Below, piece by piece: positions 7,116-15,799 of a stretch of 64,000 nt of DNA. Made by a program: the position numbers and the translations under genes. Location of the stretch: positions 47,005 to 111,004 of the forward strand of contig JAIPDI010000009.1 in assembly GCA_021737785.1 (NCBI GenBank). The letters are read 5' to 3'. Origin of the DNA: Deltaproteobacteria bacterium (GTDB lineage: Bacteria; Desulfobacterota; DSM-4660; Desulfatiglandales; Desulfatiglandaceae). The notes beneath the pieces were generated by a model. That model had not been told where the DNA came from. It did not search any database and was given only the letters and a program-made list of their open reading frames with translations. Positions within the stretch are counted from its first letter, which is position 1; each line of letters begins with the position of its first letter.

Positions 7116-9815
7116 TTATGGCCGGATATCTCTTCCAAGCCGTCCCACTTCGTTATGGAGCGCCTGTGCGATTCGCTGTTCCTTTTTCCCGGCGATTTCC
7201 CGGCGTGCCAGATATCCGGCATCCAGAGGGCGGCCGAAGACCACCGTAATATTCCCCCTCCTGGGAACAGCGCTCCCGGGGGGCAAAATCTTGCGGGTTC
7301 CCCGGATAAATGAAGGGATGACCGGGACAGGATGATGCGTCAGCAACACGCCCACCCCTGTTTTGAAGGGTTGGAGCCGACCATCCGAGGAACGCATCCC
7401 TTCGGGAAACCAGACCAGCCCCTGGCCCCGCTTGAGTATGGCCGCGGCAAAGGCCAGGCTCGAGATCACCCCCTTGTCGGGATCGACCGGCACTGTTCGA
7501 GATAAGCGACTGAAAAATCGGAAAAATGCGTTTTTGAAAGCAATCCCGGTGAAGCCCGCCCAGAACACCCGGCGAAGTCTTTTCCAACCCAGCGCGGCCG
7601 CGATGGCAAACGGGTCCACATAGCTCGCATGATTGGGGGTGATGATAAACGGACCTTCGGCCGGAAGGTTTTCAACACCTTGGACCTTCAGATGGAAAAA
7701 TCGCCTGAAGATGAAAACGTCTACGCTGAACAATCCTCGCGCCAGGAATGCTTCGGGAGGACGCAATGGTTTGAGCCAGCGCATCTGAGATCCGGACAGG
7801 GACTTCTCCGGTTCCTCAAGGGGCGACTCGGGTGACACGTCTTCACCTGAGACGGCCTTTTCCGCGACTCTCTGCAGCAGATCCCGCACTGTGGCGATTT
7901 CGCTGATCTCCCCTTCCTCCAGTTCAACGCCGGCCTGCCGGCGGATCTCGAGGGTGATGTTCAGCCATTCCATGGAATCGATCCCCAGGTCCAGCTCCGG
8001 ACTGGTGTCCGGCGTAATATGCTGATGCGGGTGTTTCTCGGCCATCCAGTCCCAGACAATTCTTGCCGCCCTGTTTTCCAAAAGGTCCCGGTCCTGAGAA
8101 GACATGGCCGATATGGACATCGGTTTGGATTCGGGCCGACCGGGAGAATCCTCTTCTTTTTTTGCCTCTCGGAAGATATCCGGCAAAAGGTGCCGGCGGA
8201 GTTTTCCCAGGCGGGTACGAGGGAGAGGAACGCGGGTCACTGCGAAATCATTGATGCGTTTAAACGATGGAAGCAACTTGGATTGCTCGGCAATGGCCCG
8301 CTGAAGCCCCCTTTCGGGCGCCTTTATGGCCTGGGCGACAATCTCTTTTATCTCCGGCACAATCACCGCTGCAAGCAACCCGTTTTCCAATTGTAAAACG
8401 CCGGCTTCCCGGATCAGTGCGTGGGCTGACAAATGCGCTTCTATTTCATCGGGCTGGATCTTCTCTCCCCCCTCTGTAATGATAAGGGAGGAAACACGGC
8501 CGGTCACGTGAAGGTATCCTTCTGTATCCACGTACCCGAGATCACCGGTACGAAACCAGCCGTCCCGGGTAAAGGACGCATCGGTTTTCTCCGGCAACCT
8601 ATAATAGCCGGAAAAAACATTGGGGCCTTTAGCCAGGATTTCCCCCTCGGTATAGGCGCGGTCAGGCAAAGAGGGTTCAGGCAGGGCCCCGGGATCGATA
8701 CGGATGTGTACCCCGCCTACCGGACGTCCCACGGTTTCATTGTGCGGGTCCCCTGGAAGTTTGAGCGTCAGGAGCGGCGCCGTTTCTGTAAGTCCGTATC
8801 CGATGGCCACCTGCCATCCCAGGGCTTCCAGTTTGGAGGCCAGACCGGGTTCCAAGGGTGCGCCGCCTGAGGCCAGAATTTTCAGATGAGGCGCCAATCG
8901 TCGGCGTAAAGGAAAATACAGCCATCTGCCCGGGGACACGCCGATGGTTTTCCGAAACAGTGTGTCCAAGTCCAGTCCTTTTTCAAATAATCGTCTGAAG
9001 ATATCTGAGGCGGAACGAGAGGTGATACCGGCAAACAATGCATGGTAAAGACGGGGAACCCCGATCAACAGGGTGGCATCACCCTCCCGAAGGGCACGCA
9101 TCATCTGAGGCCCGGTTAGAGAATAGGGGAGGACGATGGTGCCTCCCAGGAAGAGGGGGACCAGCATCCCGATAACAAACGGATACACATGGTGCGGCGG
9201 CAGCGGAAGAAGCACCCGGTCCCCGGCATCCACCAAGCCGGTCCTCTGCACGGTTTGAATCTGGAACAGAAGATTGCGGTGGCTTAAAGACACGCCCTTG
9301 GGAGGACCGGTGGTGCCGGAGGTGTAAAACAGGGCGGCAGCGTGATCGGCTGACAGGACGGGGAGGGTCTGCCGGGTGTTTATAAGGAGTTTTTTCCAAT
9401 TTGCGGCGCCATCTCGGCCTGAGCTTCCCAAGACATATGTGGAGAGCCCTGCAGGGGCAGCCTGCCCAAGCTGTTTCAGCCGGTCGGGGGCCGTAAAAAT
9501 GCACCAGGGTTCACTGTTCTTGAGAATGCCGGCCAGGGTCTCCGTTTCAAGCTGAAGATCCAGCGGCATCACCACAGCCCCTGCCTGTAAGGCGCCCACA
9601 CACACCGCGATCCAGGCAAAATCCAGAGGGGCGAAAAGTCCCACCACATCACCGGGACGTATGCCCTCTTGAATCAGACCCCACGCCGCCTGCCGGGAGA
9701 TCCGGGACAGATCCGCATAGGAATAGGTGTGATGACCTTTTTTGCGCAGTACTCTCAGGAACGGTTTCCGGAGGTCATCCGGAAGACGTTCGAGAAGGTC
9801 TTGCAGAGTTTCCAT
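7116..9815 (-). CDS. Acyl-ACP/CoA synthetase - acyl carrier protein - PlsC acyltransferase fusion
   Basis: 899 residues. Residues 1-540 are an AMP-binding acyl synthetase: P-loop YTSGTTGPPKG near 164, GYGLTET near 339, catalytic Lys in LGK near 538. Residues 580-655 are an acyl-carrier domain with the phosphopantetheine serine in LGIDSMEW near 614. Residues 690-899 are a 1-acylglycerol-3-phosphate acyltransferase with NHASYVD near 728 and FPEGMRSSDG near 803. Together they could activate a free fatty acid, hold it on the internal ACP and move it to a lysophospholipid, as E. coli Aas does without a built-in ACP and in the opposite domain order. The frame opens 67 codons earlier, but GGAGGGG lies just before the ATG at 9815. 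The upstream extension is low-complexity and probably untranslated. Confidence 0.9.
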   Translation of the reverse strand: METLQDLLERLPDDLRKPFLRVLRKKGHHTYSYADLSRISRQAAWGLIQEGIRPGDVVGLFAPLDFAWIAVCVGALQAGAVVMPLDLQLETETLAGILKNSEPWCIFTAPDRLKQLGQAAPAGLSTYVLGSSGRDGAANWKKLLINTRQTLPVLSADHAAALFYTSGTTGPPKGVSLSHRNLLFQIQTVQRTGLVDAGDRVLLPLPPHHVYPFVIGMLVPLFLGGTIVLPYSLTGPQMMRALREGDATLLIGVPRLYHALFAGITSRSASDIFRRLFEKGLDLDTLFRKTIGVSPGRWLYFPLRRRLAPHLKILASGGAPLEPGLASKLEALGWQVAIGYGLTETAPLLTLKLPGDPHNETVGRPVGGVHIRIDPGALPEPSLPDRAYTEGEILAKGPNVFSGYYRLPEKTDASFTRDGWFRTGDLGYVDTEGYLHVTGRVSSLIITEGGEKIQPDEIEAHLSAHALIREAGVLQLENGLLAAVIVPEIKEIVAQAIKAPERGLQRAIAEQSKLLPSFKRINDFAVTRVPLPRTRLGKLRRHLLPDIFREAKKEEDSPGRPESKPMSISAMSSQDRDLLENRAARIVWDWMAEKHPHQHITPDTSPELDLGIDSMEWLNITLEIRRQAGVELEEGEISEIATVRDLLQRVAEKAVSGEDVSPESPLEEPEKSLSGSQMRWLKPLRPPEAFLARGLFSVDVFIFRRFFHLKVQGVENLPAEGPFIITPNHASYVDPFAIAAALGWKRLRRVFWAGFTGIAFKNAFFRFFSRLSRTVPVDPDKGVISSLAFAAAILKRGQGLVWFPEGMRSSDGRLQPFKTGVGVLLTHHPVPVIPSFIRGTRKILPPGSAVPRRGNITVVFGRPLDAGYLARREIAGKKEQRIAQALHNEVGRLGRDIRP

Positions 9816-9964
9816 CCGGCCCCTCCGGCTCTCAAGCCGGGATCCCCCTCCCCTCCCTGACTGCGGACACCGGCTGATACCTCCATCATCCTGATGTAAT
9901 CGCTTGGTACTGTTTACACCAAGGTGTAAAGAGGCTATGGATCTTGCAGCTTGGCCCGGACGGC

Positions 9965-10237
9965 TTAACACCCGTCGGGAAAATATTCCGGGAGCAGCAT
10001 GAATATCTTTTCCCATCCCTGGGGTCCCACAACCAACTTTTTCTCTCCCTGTTGAAAGGAATAGGCTTCACAGTAGCGCAATACCTCGGGATGATCCGAA
10101 GCTAATTTTTTCCACAGATTCTGTGGATAATTCGATTCTGTGACAGCACAAATGGCATCCACCACTGACATCTTGCCGTCTGCTGTTGACTGGATGGAAA
10201 CGCCGTTGAATTCCAATTCAAGATCCGGTTCAGTCAT
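9965..10237 (-). CDS. Small protein resembling the BRO/ANT phage antirepressor domain
   Basis: 90 residues with a good ribosome site (GGAGGATCAGCCC before the ATG). The pattern 'SVVDAICAVT ... LWKKLASDHPEV ... F...G.....VV...GWEKIFMLLPEYF' resembles the conserved core of short domains that open BRO/antirepressor-like proteins and DNA-damage-inducible phage proteins. The resemblance is from memory and is weak. It stands alone, with no phage genes near. Motif promoter f points at it, so it behaves as a member of the host regulon. A DNA- or protein-binding role is possible. Confidence 0.6.
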   Translation of the reverse strand: MTEPDLELEFNGVSIQSTADGKMSVVDAICAVTESNYPQNLWKKLASDHPEVLRYCEAYSFQQGEKKLVVGPQGWEKIFMLLPEYFPDGC

Positions 10238-11013
10238 GGGCTGATCCTCCGGTAGATAGTAGACTCATGTTAATATAGAGTTTTCCGAGGTTTTTCTGTT
10301 TCACGCTGTTTTCGGATTACTCTCTTAATTGCCATCCAGTGTACCGATCGCGGTTTTCGTGTAAATGGGGTTCATACTGTATCCAGCCAGAAAGATACCC
10401 CATGTGGTACATGGGGCGCCGGTTGAAACGCCCGGTTTATCAGGGGTATTGATTCAAACCCTTATTGATGGGGCACCGAGAATGAAGCGGCGGTATTTTC
10501 CGCTGTCCCTCACTTGTGCGCCGGAATCGGACAGGCTCCGTAATCAGGACACCCAGGCGTTGGTAAGGGATATGAATTCAAGATTATTGAATATTTCTCA
10601 TGAGGCGATCGGTAGCGGCGTTTAGAAAGACATCGGGGGGGAAGTATTCTGCGGGTTGCAGTGGTAATCCCCAAGACGGCCTAACAACCGCAACCCAAAA
10701 GGTTTCACCTAAGTCTCGGAAGCGTTCTGGACGCCCGTGGGGGTCTCTGCCCAAGAGCTGCAATAAAATGCGGTCGTATCGTTCGGCGGCCGCCCCCGGG
10801 CTCCGAATAATGTTTACGGAAAGGCAGCAAGGACATACCGTCTCATGAAAGGCTGTACTTGGGGCTGGAACAGACTGTATTGTAAAGCCCTGCTGCCGTC
10901 CCCAGGAGCTGTATTCGGTTTTTGTCCCGCCTCCTGGGCGGGAGGCAGAGACCCCCACGGGCAAACTTCTTCGCACGTTGCAGAGAAGTTACAGACAAAT
11001 ACTCTAATCTATC
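10238..11013. other. 776-bp intergenic region
   Basis: Apart from motif promoter f and a short palindromic repeat at 10964-10993 (the same unit as at 48421), I see no gene I can support. Several overlapping frames exist on both strands, the longest 130 codons on the minus strand at 10584-10976. They lack ribosome sites and recognisable protein sequence. This could be decayed coding DNA. Confidence 0.5.
10338..10383 (-). promoter_or_regulatory. Motif promoter f (90-aa ANT-like gene)
   Basis: On the minus strand: GATAC, 7 nt, ACCCCATT, 20 nt, TACACT. The ACCC block is about 124 bp from the ATG at 10237. Confidence 0.55.
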
Positions 11014-11442
11014 TTATTTGTGCAACCGAGGGCGGGAATCTATCACCGTGCCGACCCATGTGATAATATCCCTCAGTCTTTGAGGCGCCAGTTCCTTTAA
11101 CTCACCATAGGTGAGCCAGCGATATTCATGGTGCTCCGGTCTTCCGATCTCCGGGTTAACGGAAAAGACCACCTGAAGGGTGCGGGTTTCAGCAACATAA
11201 TATCTGGCGACCTTCTTTCCGCCGGAATAGGGTCTGGTTTCCCGATAAATATATCCCCAGCAGAAGCGCAGATCAGATATCCCGGTCTCTTCCCGGACCT
11301 CTCTTTTTGCCGCGTCCAGAGGATCTTCGCCCGGCTCCACCACTCCTTTTGGAAAATCCCAGTTTCGAAAAGCCCTGAGAAACAGGTATTTCCATGTTTT
11401 TTCCTGTAGTCTCACCGGTATGATTCCTGCTGAAAGCACCAT
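11014..11442 (-). CDS. Nudix hydrolase, Ap4A-hydrolase-like
   Basis: 142 residues. The Nudix box spans residues 33-55 and fits GX5EX7REUXEEXGU exactly: G33, E39, R47-E48, E51-E52, G54. Such enzymes cleave nucleoside diphosphates linked to another group. The WDFPKG segment before the box and the total length resemble bis(5'-nucleosyl)-tetraphosphatases, which remove stress-related Ap4A, but the substrate is not certain from sequence. I prefer the ATG at 11442 over a GTG six codons upstream because GGGGAG lies between them. The gene is flanked by a large untranslated region and a CGTCATTCCGG-type repeat. Confidence 0.88.
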   Translation of the reverse strand: MVLSAGIIPVRLQEKTWKYLFLRAFRNWDFPKGVVEPGEDPLDAAKREVREETGISDLRFCWGYIYRETRPYSGGKKVARYYVAETRTLQVVFSVNPEIGRPEHHEYRWLTYGELKELAPQRLRDIITWVGTVIDSRPRLHK

Positions 11443-11500
11443 GCGTCCGGATCTCCCCACTGATATCGAGGTTGGATAATGTTAGTACATTATCGCCCAG

Positions 11501-11676
11501 TTTTCTGTCACAAGAAACAAGAAAGTATGGCCATCCTTCCACTGCACGCTTGGCCTTCCGTCATTCCGGCACGTTTCCAGCCGGAATCCAGAAATACGGC
11601 GGAGTGGATTCCGGCTAAGGCCATGCCGGAATGACGGGACAGCACACAGGCGTTCTGGTCGCGGGTATCCGCTTTA
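11501..11676 (+). repeat. Repeat family C (CGTCATTCCGG type), copy 1
   Basis: The unit begins TTTTCTGTCA and ends GCGGGTATCCGC, with a central stem formed by CCGTCATTCCGGCA and TGCCGGAATGACGG. Similar units lie at 17361-17585, 53301-53485 and 55228-55368, and a shorter relative at 13958-14042. It has no coding function. Confidence 0.75.
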
Positions 11677-11701
11677 TCATCGGAAATGCCTTTCACGTCA
11701 C

Positions 11702-12232
11702 CTAATTTCCTGGATATTTTTGTAACTCATCAACATTGTTCCGGATTTTCCGGGCTCGCGGCGGCGACATGGAAGACCTCTGGTCAACATTACCAAAATC
11801 TATGAGCCTGGATACACAATCCAGGGCTTGAAAGATCTCTTCACGCTCGGCTTCAGTAAGCATTTTAACCGCCTGAACAATCTTGTGGTGAACCGCAGGA
11901 GGACTGTTCGCGGCCAGGGACCGCCCTTTCTCTGTCAGGGCAATGGTGATGATTCTTCGATCCCCTGCTTCCCTCAGTCTTTCAATAAAGCCCTTTCGCT
12001 CCAAGCGGTCTACAATTCCCGTAACCGTGCTCACGTTCACCATGATATTATCCGCAATATCCGTCATGGACATCTTGCCGTTTCCATGCAGGCATTGAAG
12101 GCACAGCAGTTGAGATACACTTAGATCATAGTTTTTGGCCAATTCCTTGGTATGCAGTGCCCGCAATCGCGCATATCTGCGAATCAGGATACCGATCTTT
12201 CTGGTTATATCCTCACTGCTGGTTGGTTTCAT
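11702..12232 (-). CDS. MarR-family transcriptional regulator
   Basis: 176 residues, slightly long for MarR because of a basic C-terminal tail. The winged helix-turn-helix covers about residues 40-110: LSVSQLLCLQCL, then SMTDIADNIMVNVSTVTGIV as the recognition helix region, then LERKGFIERLREAGDRRIITIALTEKG as the wing. MarR proteins are dimeric repressors that respond to small ligands. The frame extends to a TTG at 12277, but the first ATG is at 12232 after AAGG. The neighbour on the other side is the divergent TrkA-USP gene; the 245-bp gap could hold operators for both. Confidence 0.9.
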   Translation of the reverse strand: MKPTSSEDITRKIGILIRRYARLRALHTKELAKNYDLSVSQLLCLQCLHGNGKMSMTDIADNIMVNVSTVTGIVDRLERKGFIERLREAGDRRIITIALTEKGRSLAANSPPAVHHKIVQAVKMLTEAEREEIFQALDCVSRLIDFGNVDQRSSMSPPRARKIRNNVDELQKYPGN

Positions 12233-12476
12233 AACCTTACTTTCTTGTGTTTTAGGGTAATATGATCTCCCAAACAAAATCTTTTGAACTCAAACTATCA
12301 TAGTAAAAATAATATGTCAAGAAATATGTTTGCTCTTAAAGCAAAGAGGCCCCCATTCGCTGAAACCGCTGCCAATAGCCTGATTGACTTTTCTCAGAAA
12401 GTCTATATTCTTGAAAAACAGCGACAATTCACCTTATGTGCATTTATTCATTGTCGGAAAGGTTCAAGGAATTGAA

Positions 12477-13892
12477 ATGAAAATCATTATTTGCGGTGCC
12501 GGCCGGATTACCGATGAACTGCTCAAGCGGATCGGCGAGAATTGGGAGATTACGCTGATTGAAAAGGAGGCGGCCAAGCTGGACCCGTTTCCGGGCCGTT
12601 TTCCCAGCGTTGTTCGGCTGATGGCCGAAGACGCCTCCAGCCCGGTAGTGCTGCAGGAAGCCGGTTTGGCCGAACAGGACTGCGTACTGGCAATGACAGA
12701 TGACGATCCCGTCAACCTGGCAATTGCGCGATTTGCAAGGGAGGCGGATATCAACAACATTCTGGCCGTGGTACGCGATCCCGAAATGCTCTCCGAGTTT
12801 CAGAAATTGGACATATGGACCCTTTCCCTGGCCTCGGATACGGCACGCAAGATCTACCAGTTCCTCAAGGATCCGCGTATTCGAATTCTCGCCCTAGGGG
12901 AAGGGGATGCGGAATTGATGGAACTCACGGTGAGCAGTCAGAATTTATCGCGTCTACAAGACATGACCTCTCAACGGGATCCGGAATGGCGTGTGGCAGG
13001 TGTGCTGCGAAACAACACCCTCCTCTTTCCCGACCACCCGTCGGATATAGAAGAAGACGACCGGTTGCTCGTTCTCGGAAAATCCGGACTCTACGCTGTT
13101 TTCTCCGACCGCCTTGGAGAGGATCGCCCGCACTTTCCGCGCACCTACGGTCAGCAGATGATCCTGGCCGTCAACGATGGAACGTCCTGTGATGCCACAG
13201 GCCTGCTGAACGAGGCCTTCTATCTCGCTCAGGGAACGCAGATCGAGCAGATCAAGGCGGTCCATGAAAAATCAGCCTCTGATATTCGGGAGGCCCTTTC
13301 CCGTTGGTCGGAAAGCCTGCGGATCGAGGTTTTGGAAGCTGAAGATGGCCTGAACAAAAGTGTGATATCGATCGCTCATGGAACAGATGCGGGTATCGTC
13401 GTCCTGCAGTACGCCGGCGGATCGTTCCTTCAATCCATTTTCGGAAATCGACTTGTCAAAATGCGCCAAAAATTGCCCTGTCCGGTTTTGATGGCCAAAT
13501 TCACAAATCCTTACGAGCGATTGCTGATTCCATTTGATGGTTCACAGTCCAGCCGGCGCGCCCTCGAAATCGGCATGGATCTGTCCCGGCAACTTCATTC
13601 AATAATTTCAGTCGTCACAGTTGTCGAACCCCCTTATCTGCATGGTAGATCATCGTCGGATGGTGAGTGGGAACGTTATATATTAAACCAGGTGCGTGAG
13701 CTGTCGCGGGTCCATAACACCAGGGTGGAGGAGCATGTGCGCCACGGCAACCCGGTCAAAGAGATCCTGGCCATTGCCTGCGACTATCAGCTTCTGGTGA
13801 TCGGCAGCGGTGAAAAGGAAACCGGTTTGTTTTCCATTGATGTGACGGACATATTGGCTGACAAGGCCCCATGTTCGGTACTGCTGGCATAG
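12477..13892 (+). CDS. TrkA-type NAD-binding protein fused to a universal stress domain
   Basis: 471 residues. Residues 1-115 are a TrkA-N (RCK) Rossmann domain: CGAGRIT at 6-12 and an acidic Glu at about 28-31 that would bind the NAD ribose. A TrkA-C-like domain follows (about 135-215). The second half has a degenerate USP-like stretch (about 220-330) and a clear C-terminal USP domain (about 335-471: LLIPFDGSQSSRRALE, LLVIGSG, PCSVLLA). RCK proteins gate K+ channels and antiporters in response to nucleotides. The CPA2 antiporter downstream, separated only by a 283-bp repeat-bearing gap, is the likely partner. The ATG at 12477 is preceded by AAGGAATTGAA; earlier in-frame starts lack this. Confidence 0.88.
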   Translation: MKIIICGAGRITDELLKRIGENWEITLIEKEAAKLDPFPGRFPSVVRLMAEDASSPVVLQEAGLAEQDCVLAMTDDDPVNLAIARFAREADINNILAVVRDPEMLSEFQKLDIWTLSLASDTARKIYQFLKDPRIRILALGEGDAELMELTVSSQNLSRLQDMTSQRDPEWRVAGVLRNNTLLFPDHPSDIEEDDRLLVLGKSGLYAVFSDRLGEDRPHFPRTYGQQMILAVNDGTSCDATGLLNEAFYLAQGTQIEQIKAVHEKSASDIREALSRWSESLRIEVLEAEDGLNKSVISIAHGTDAGIVVLQYAGGSFLQSIFGNRLVKMRQKLPCPVLMAKFTNPYERLLIPFDGSQSSRRALEIGMDLSRQLHSIISVVTVVEPPYLHGRSSSDGEWERYILNQVRELSRVHNTRVEEHVRHGNPVKEILAIACDYQLLVIGSGEKETGLFSIDVTDILADKAPCSVLLA

Positions 13893-13957
13893 TAAAATCA
13901 TGCAGAAATTCATGCAAGTGTCTCAAATTCGCTAAAGTGTAACATCTCAATAACTGG

Positions 13958-14042
13958 GGGTAACCCGTCTGGATTCCCGCCTTCGTAGGAATGACAAAAC
14001 AACCCAACCCCCCGTCATTCCGGCGAAAGCCGGAATCCAGGA
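13958..14042 (+). repeat. Repeat family C, short relative
   Basis: Contains CCGTCATTCCGGCGAAAGCC with its complementary GGAATCCAG side and a preceding inverted part (CTGGATTCCCGCC). It lies between the TrkA-USP and antiporter genes. Confidence 0.6.
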
Positions 14043-14175
14043 AGTCTGTGGAGAAAGTATTCACCCCGTTTTATTGAGAAGATACGCTAACGTCCTAAAG
14101 TCGTAACAAATCAACCAACAACCATGAACAAGAATCGGGCAGCCGGAGCATAATTTCATACGAGGTACACACGTT

Positions 14176-15387
14176 ATGGTCATTTATTCCGCGTGGGCGC
14201 TTGTCCTGGTGTCGTTGGGGGCTGCTTTTTTGCCGAGCATGAGTCGATGGACCCGGATGCCTTCGATAGTGATGGAAATTCTCTTCGGCGTAATAATCGG
14301 CAAGAGCTTTCTCAACTTTCAATTCGGGGGAGACTGGCTTCCCTTCCTGGCCCATCTCGGGTTTTTGCTTCTGATGTTCCACGCCGGCATGGAAATCAAC
14401 TTCCAGATGCTCAGGAAACTGAGTGTCAAAATGTTCGGCATTCAGATCACCATATTTGCTGCCACCATCATCCTTTCAATGGGGGCCGCTTTCCTAATGG
14501 GTCAGGGGATATATCTGGGGTTGGTGTTATCCACTACCTCTTTGGGCCTTGTGGTTCCCACCCTGAGGGATACGGATGCTACCCAATCCCCACTGGGTCA
14601 AAACACATTGATCGCCGCCACGCTGGCTGACTTCTTGACCCTTTTCGCCATCACCTTTTATATCTTATGGCACGAGAAGGGGTTTAGCTGGGAATTTTTA
14701 AGACCGCTGCCGCTGTTTATCGGATTCGGCGTCATGCTCAAGCTGATTCAATTCCTGGTGTGGTGGTATCCCGAAAAGGCAGGTCGCCTGCTCGCAGATC
14801 GGGATTCACAGGAGCTGGGTGTGCGCTTCTCGCTGGCCCTGTTGTTCTTGTTTGTAGCGCTTTCCGAACTGGCCCGTCTGGAACCGGTCCTGGGTGCGTT
14901 TCTGGGCGGCACTATGCTGTCGATCGTATTCAGAGAAAAAACACAATTGGAACTCAAACTGTCGGGTTTTGGATACGGTTTCTTGGTGCCGCTCTTTTTC
15001 ATTCATGTCGGCATGCAGTTCGATATAGCCAACGTGCTTTCTGTCCAACAGCTTCTGTTTACCGCCAAACTGTTGGGGTTCGCTGCCCTGGTAAAGTTAC
15101 TGCCGAGCCTCCTTTTTGTTTTCAGTGGATTGTCTGTGTTCAAATCGCTGACCGTAGGGGTGCTGATGACCTCCCGTCTGAGCCTGATCATCGTGGCGGC
15201 CACCATCGGGCTTGAATTTGGATTTATTACCGAGGCCTTCAAGGATGCCATCATCCTGCTGGCGGTGATTACCTGTCTCCTGGGACCCAGCCTGTTCAAG
15301 GTATTGCATCGGCCCGATAATCAATCAAAAGACAAAGGACCCGGCATCGATAAAGGAAAATTGAACGCCGGGTGGATGAGGCAATAG
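14176..15387 (+). CDS. CPA2-family cation/H+ antiporter (KefB/NapA-like)
   Basis: 403 residues with about 11-12 hydrophobic helices and a short polar tail. The pattern LMFHAGMEIN (about 70-80) and 'ALSELARLEPVLGAFLGG' (about 230-248) match the sodium/hydrogen exchanger fold of CPA2, where polar or acidic residues in the unwound helices carry the ion. It exchanges K+ or Na+ for protons in the inner membrane. Unlike KefB/C it lacks its own RCK domain, which the upstream TrkA-USP protein could supply. The tail is hydrophilic and Lys/Asp-rich. The start is ATG with GAGG about 10 bp upstream. Confidence 0.92.
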   Translation: MVIYSAWALVLVSLGAAFLPSMSRWTRMPSIVMEILFGVIIGKSFLNFQFGGDWLPFLAHLGFLLLMFHAGMEINFQMLRKLSVKMFGIQITIFAATIILSMGAAFLMGQGIYLGLVLSTTSLGLVVPTLRDTDATQSPLGQNTLIAATLADFLTLFAITFYILWHEKGFSWEFLRPLPLFIGFGVMLKLIQFLVWWYPEKAGRLLADRDSQELGVRFSLALLFLFVALSELARLEPVLGAFLGGTMLSIVFREKTQLELKLSGFGYGFLVPLFFIHVGMQFDIANVLSVQQLLFTAKLLGFAALVKLLPSLLFVFSGLSVFKSLTVGVLMTSRLSLIIVAATIGLEFGFITEAFKDAIILLAVITCLLGPSLFKVLHRPDNQSKDKGPGIDKGKLNAGWMRQ

Positions 15388-15799
15388 CGCCGGACGCCCT
15401 ATCCAGGCATAAACACATTTATCATTCCACATCCTCCCATTGGGAGAGGTCTTCCGGCCCGGATATATCCATCAGGGTATTCTGGATGCCCATCAAATGG
15501 GGGATATCCCGTATTTCCGCCTTCAGAAGTCGTACCTTCCGGGGCCGGTCCATACGGGTGACCGGCCTCCAGGTTACAATGCATATCCCCGTGTCGCAAG
15601 GAGGAGAACCGCACCGGCACAAATGCGTAAAGCAGGTGGAAATTCCCTCCCTCTGAATTTTCGAAAATACAGGATTGCGCGTATTGAAAGGCCGGAAAGC
15701 ACATTGTATGCGTACATGAAAAAAGCAGAATCAACCTCTAGAGAGGACTTAATGGAAATTCCCTCTGATCGGCAATATACAAAAAATTGAGGACGACCC
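15388..15799. other. 412-bp intergenic region
   Basis: No gene is supportable. Overlapping frames on both strands lack ribosome sites. I see no repeat or motif promoter here. Confidence 0.5.

Noticed and set aside
9816..10016. 67-codon N-terminal extension of the acyltransferase fusion
   Set aside because: Low complexity, no domain, and a strong ribosome site lies at the internal ATG.
10584..10976. 130-codon minus-strand frame
   Set aside because: No ribosome site, no recognisable protein pattern, and it overlaps the family D palindrome.
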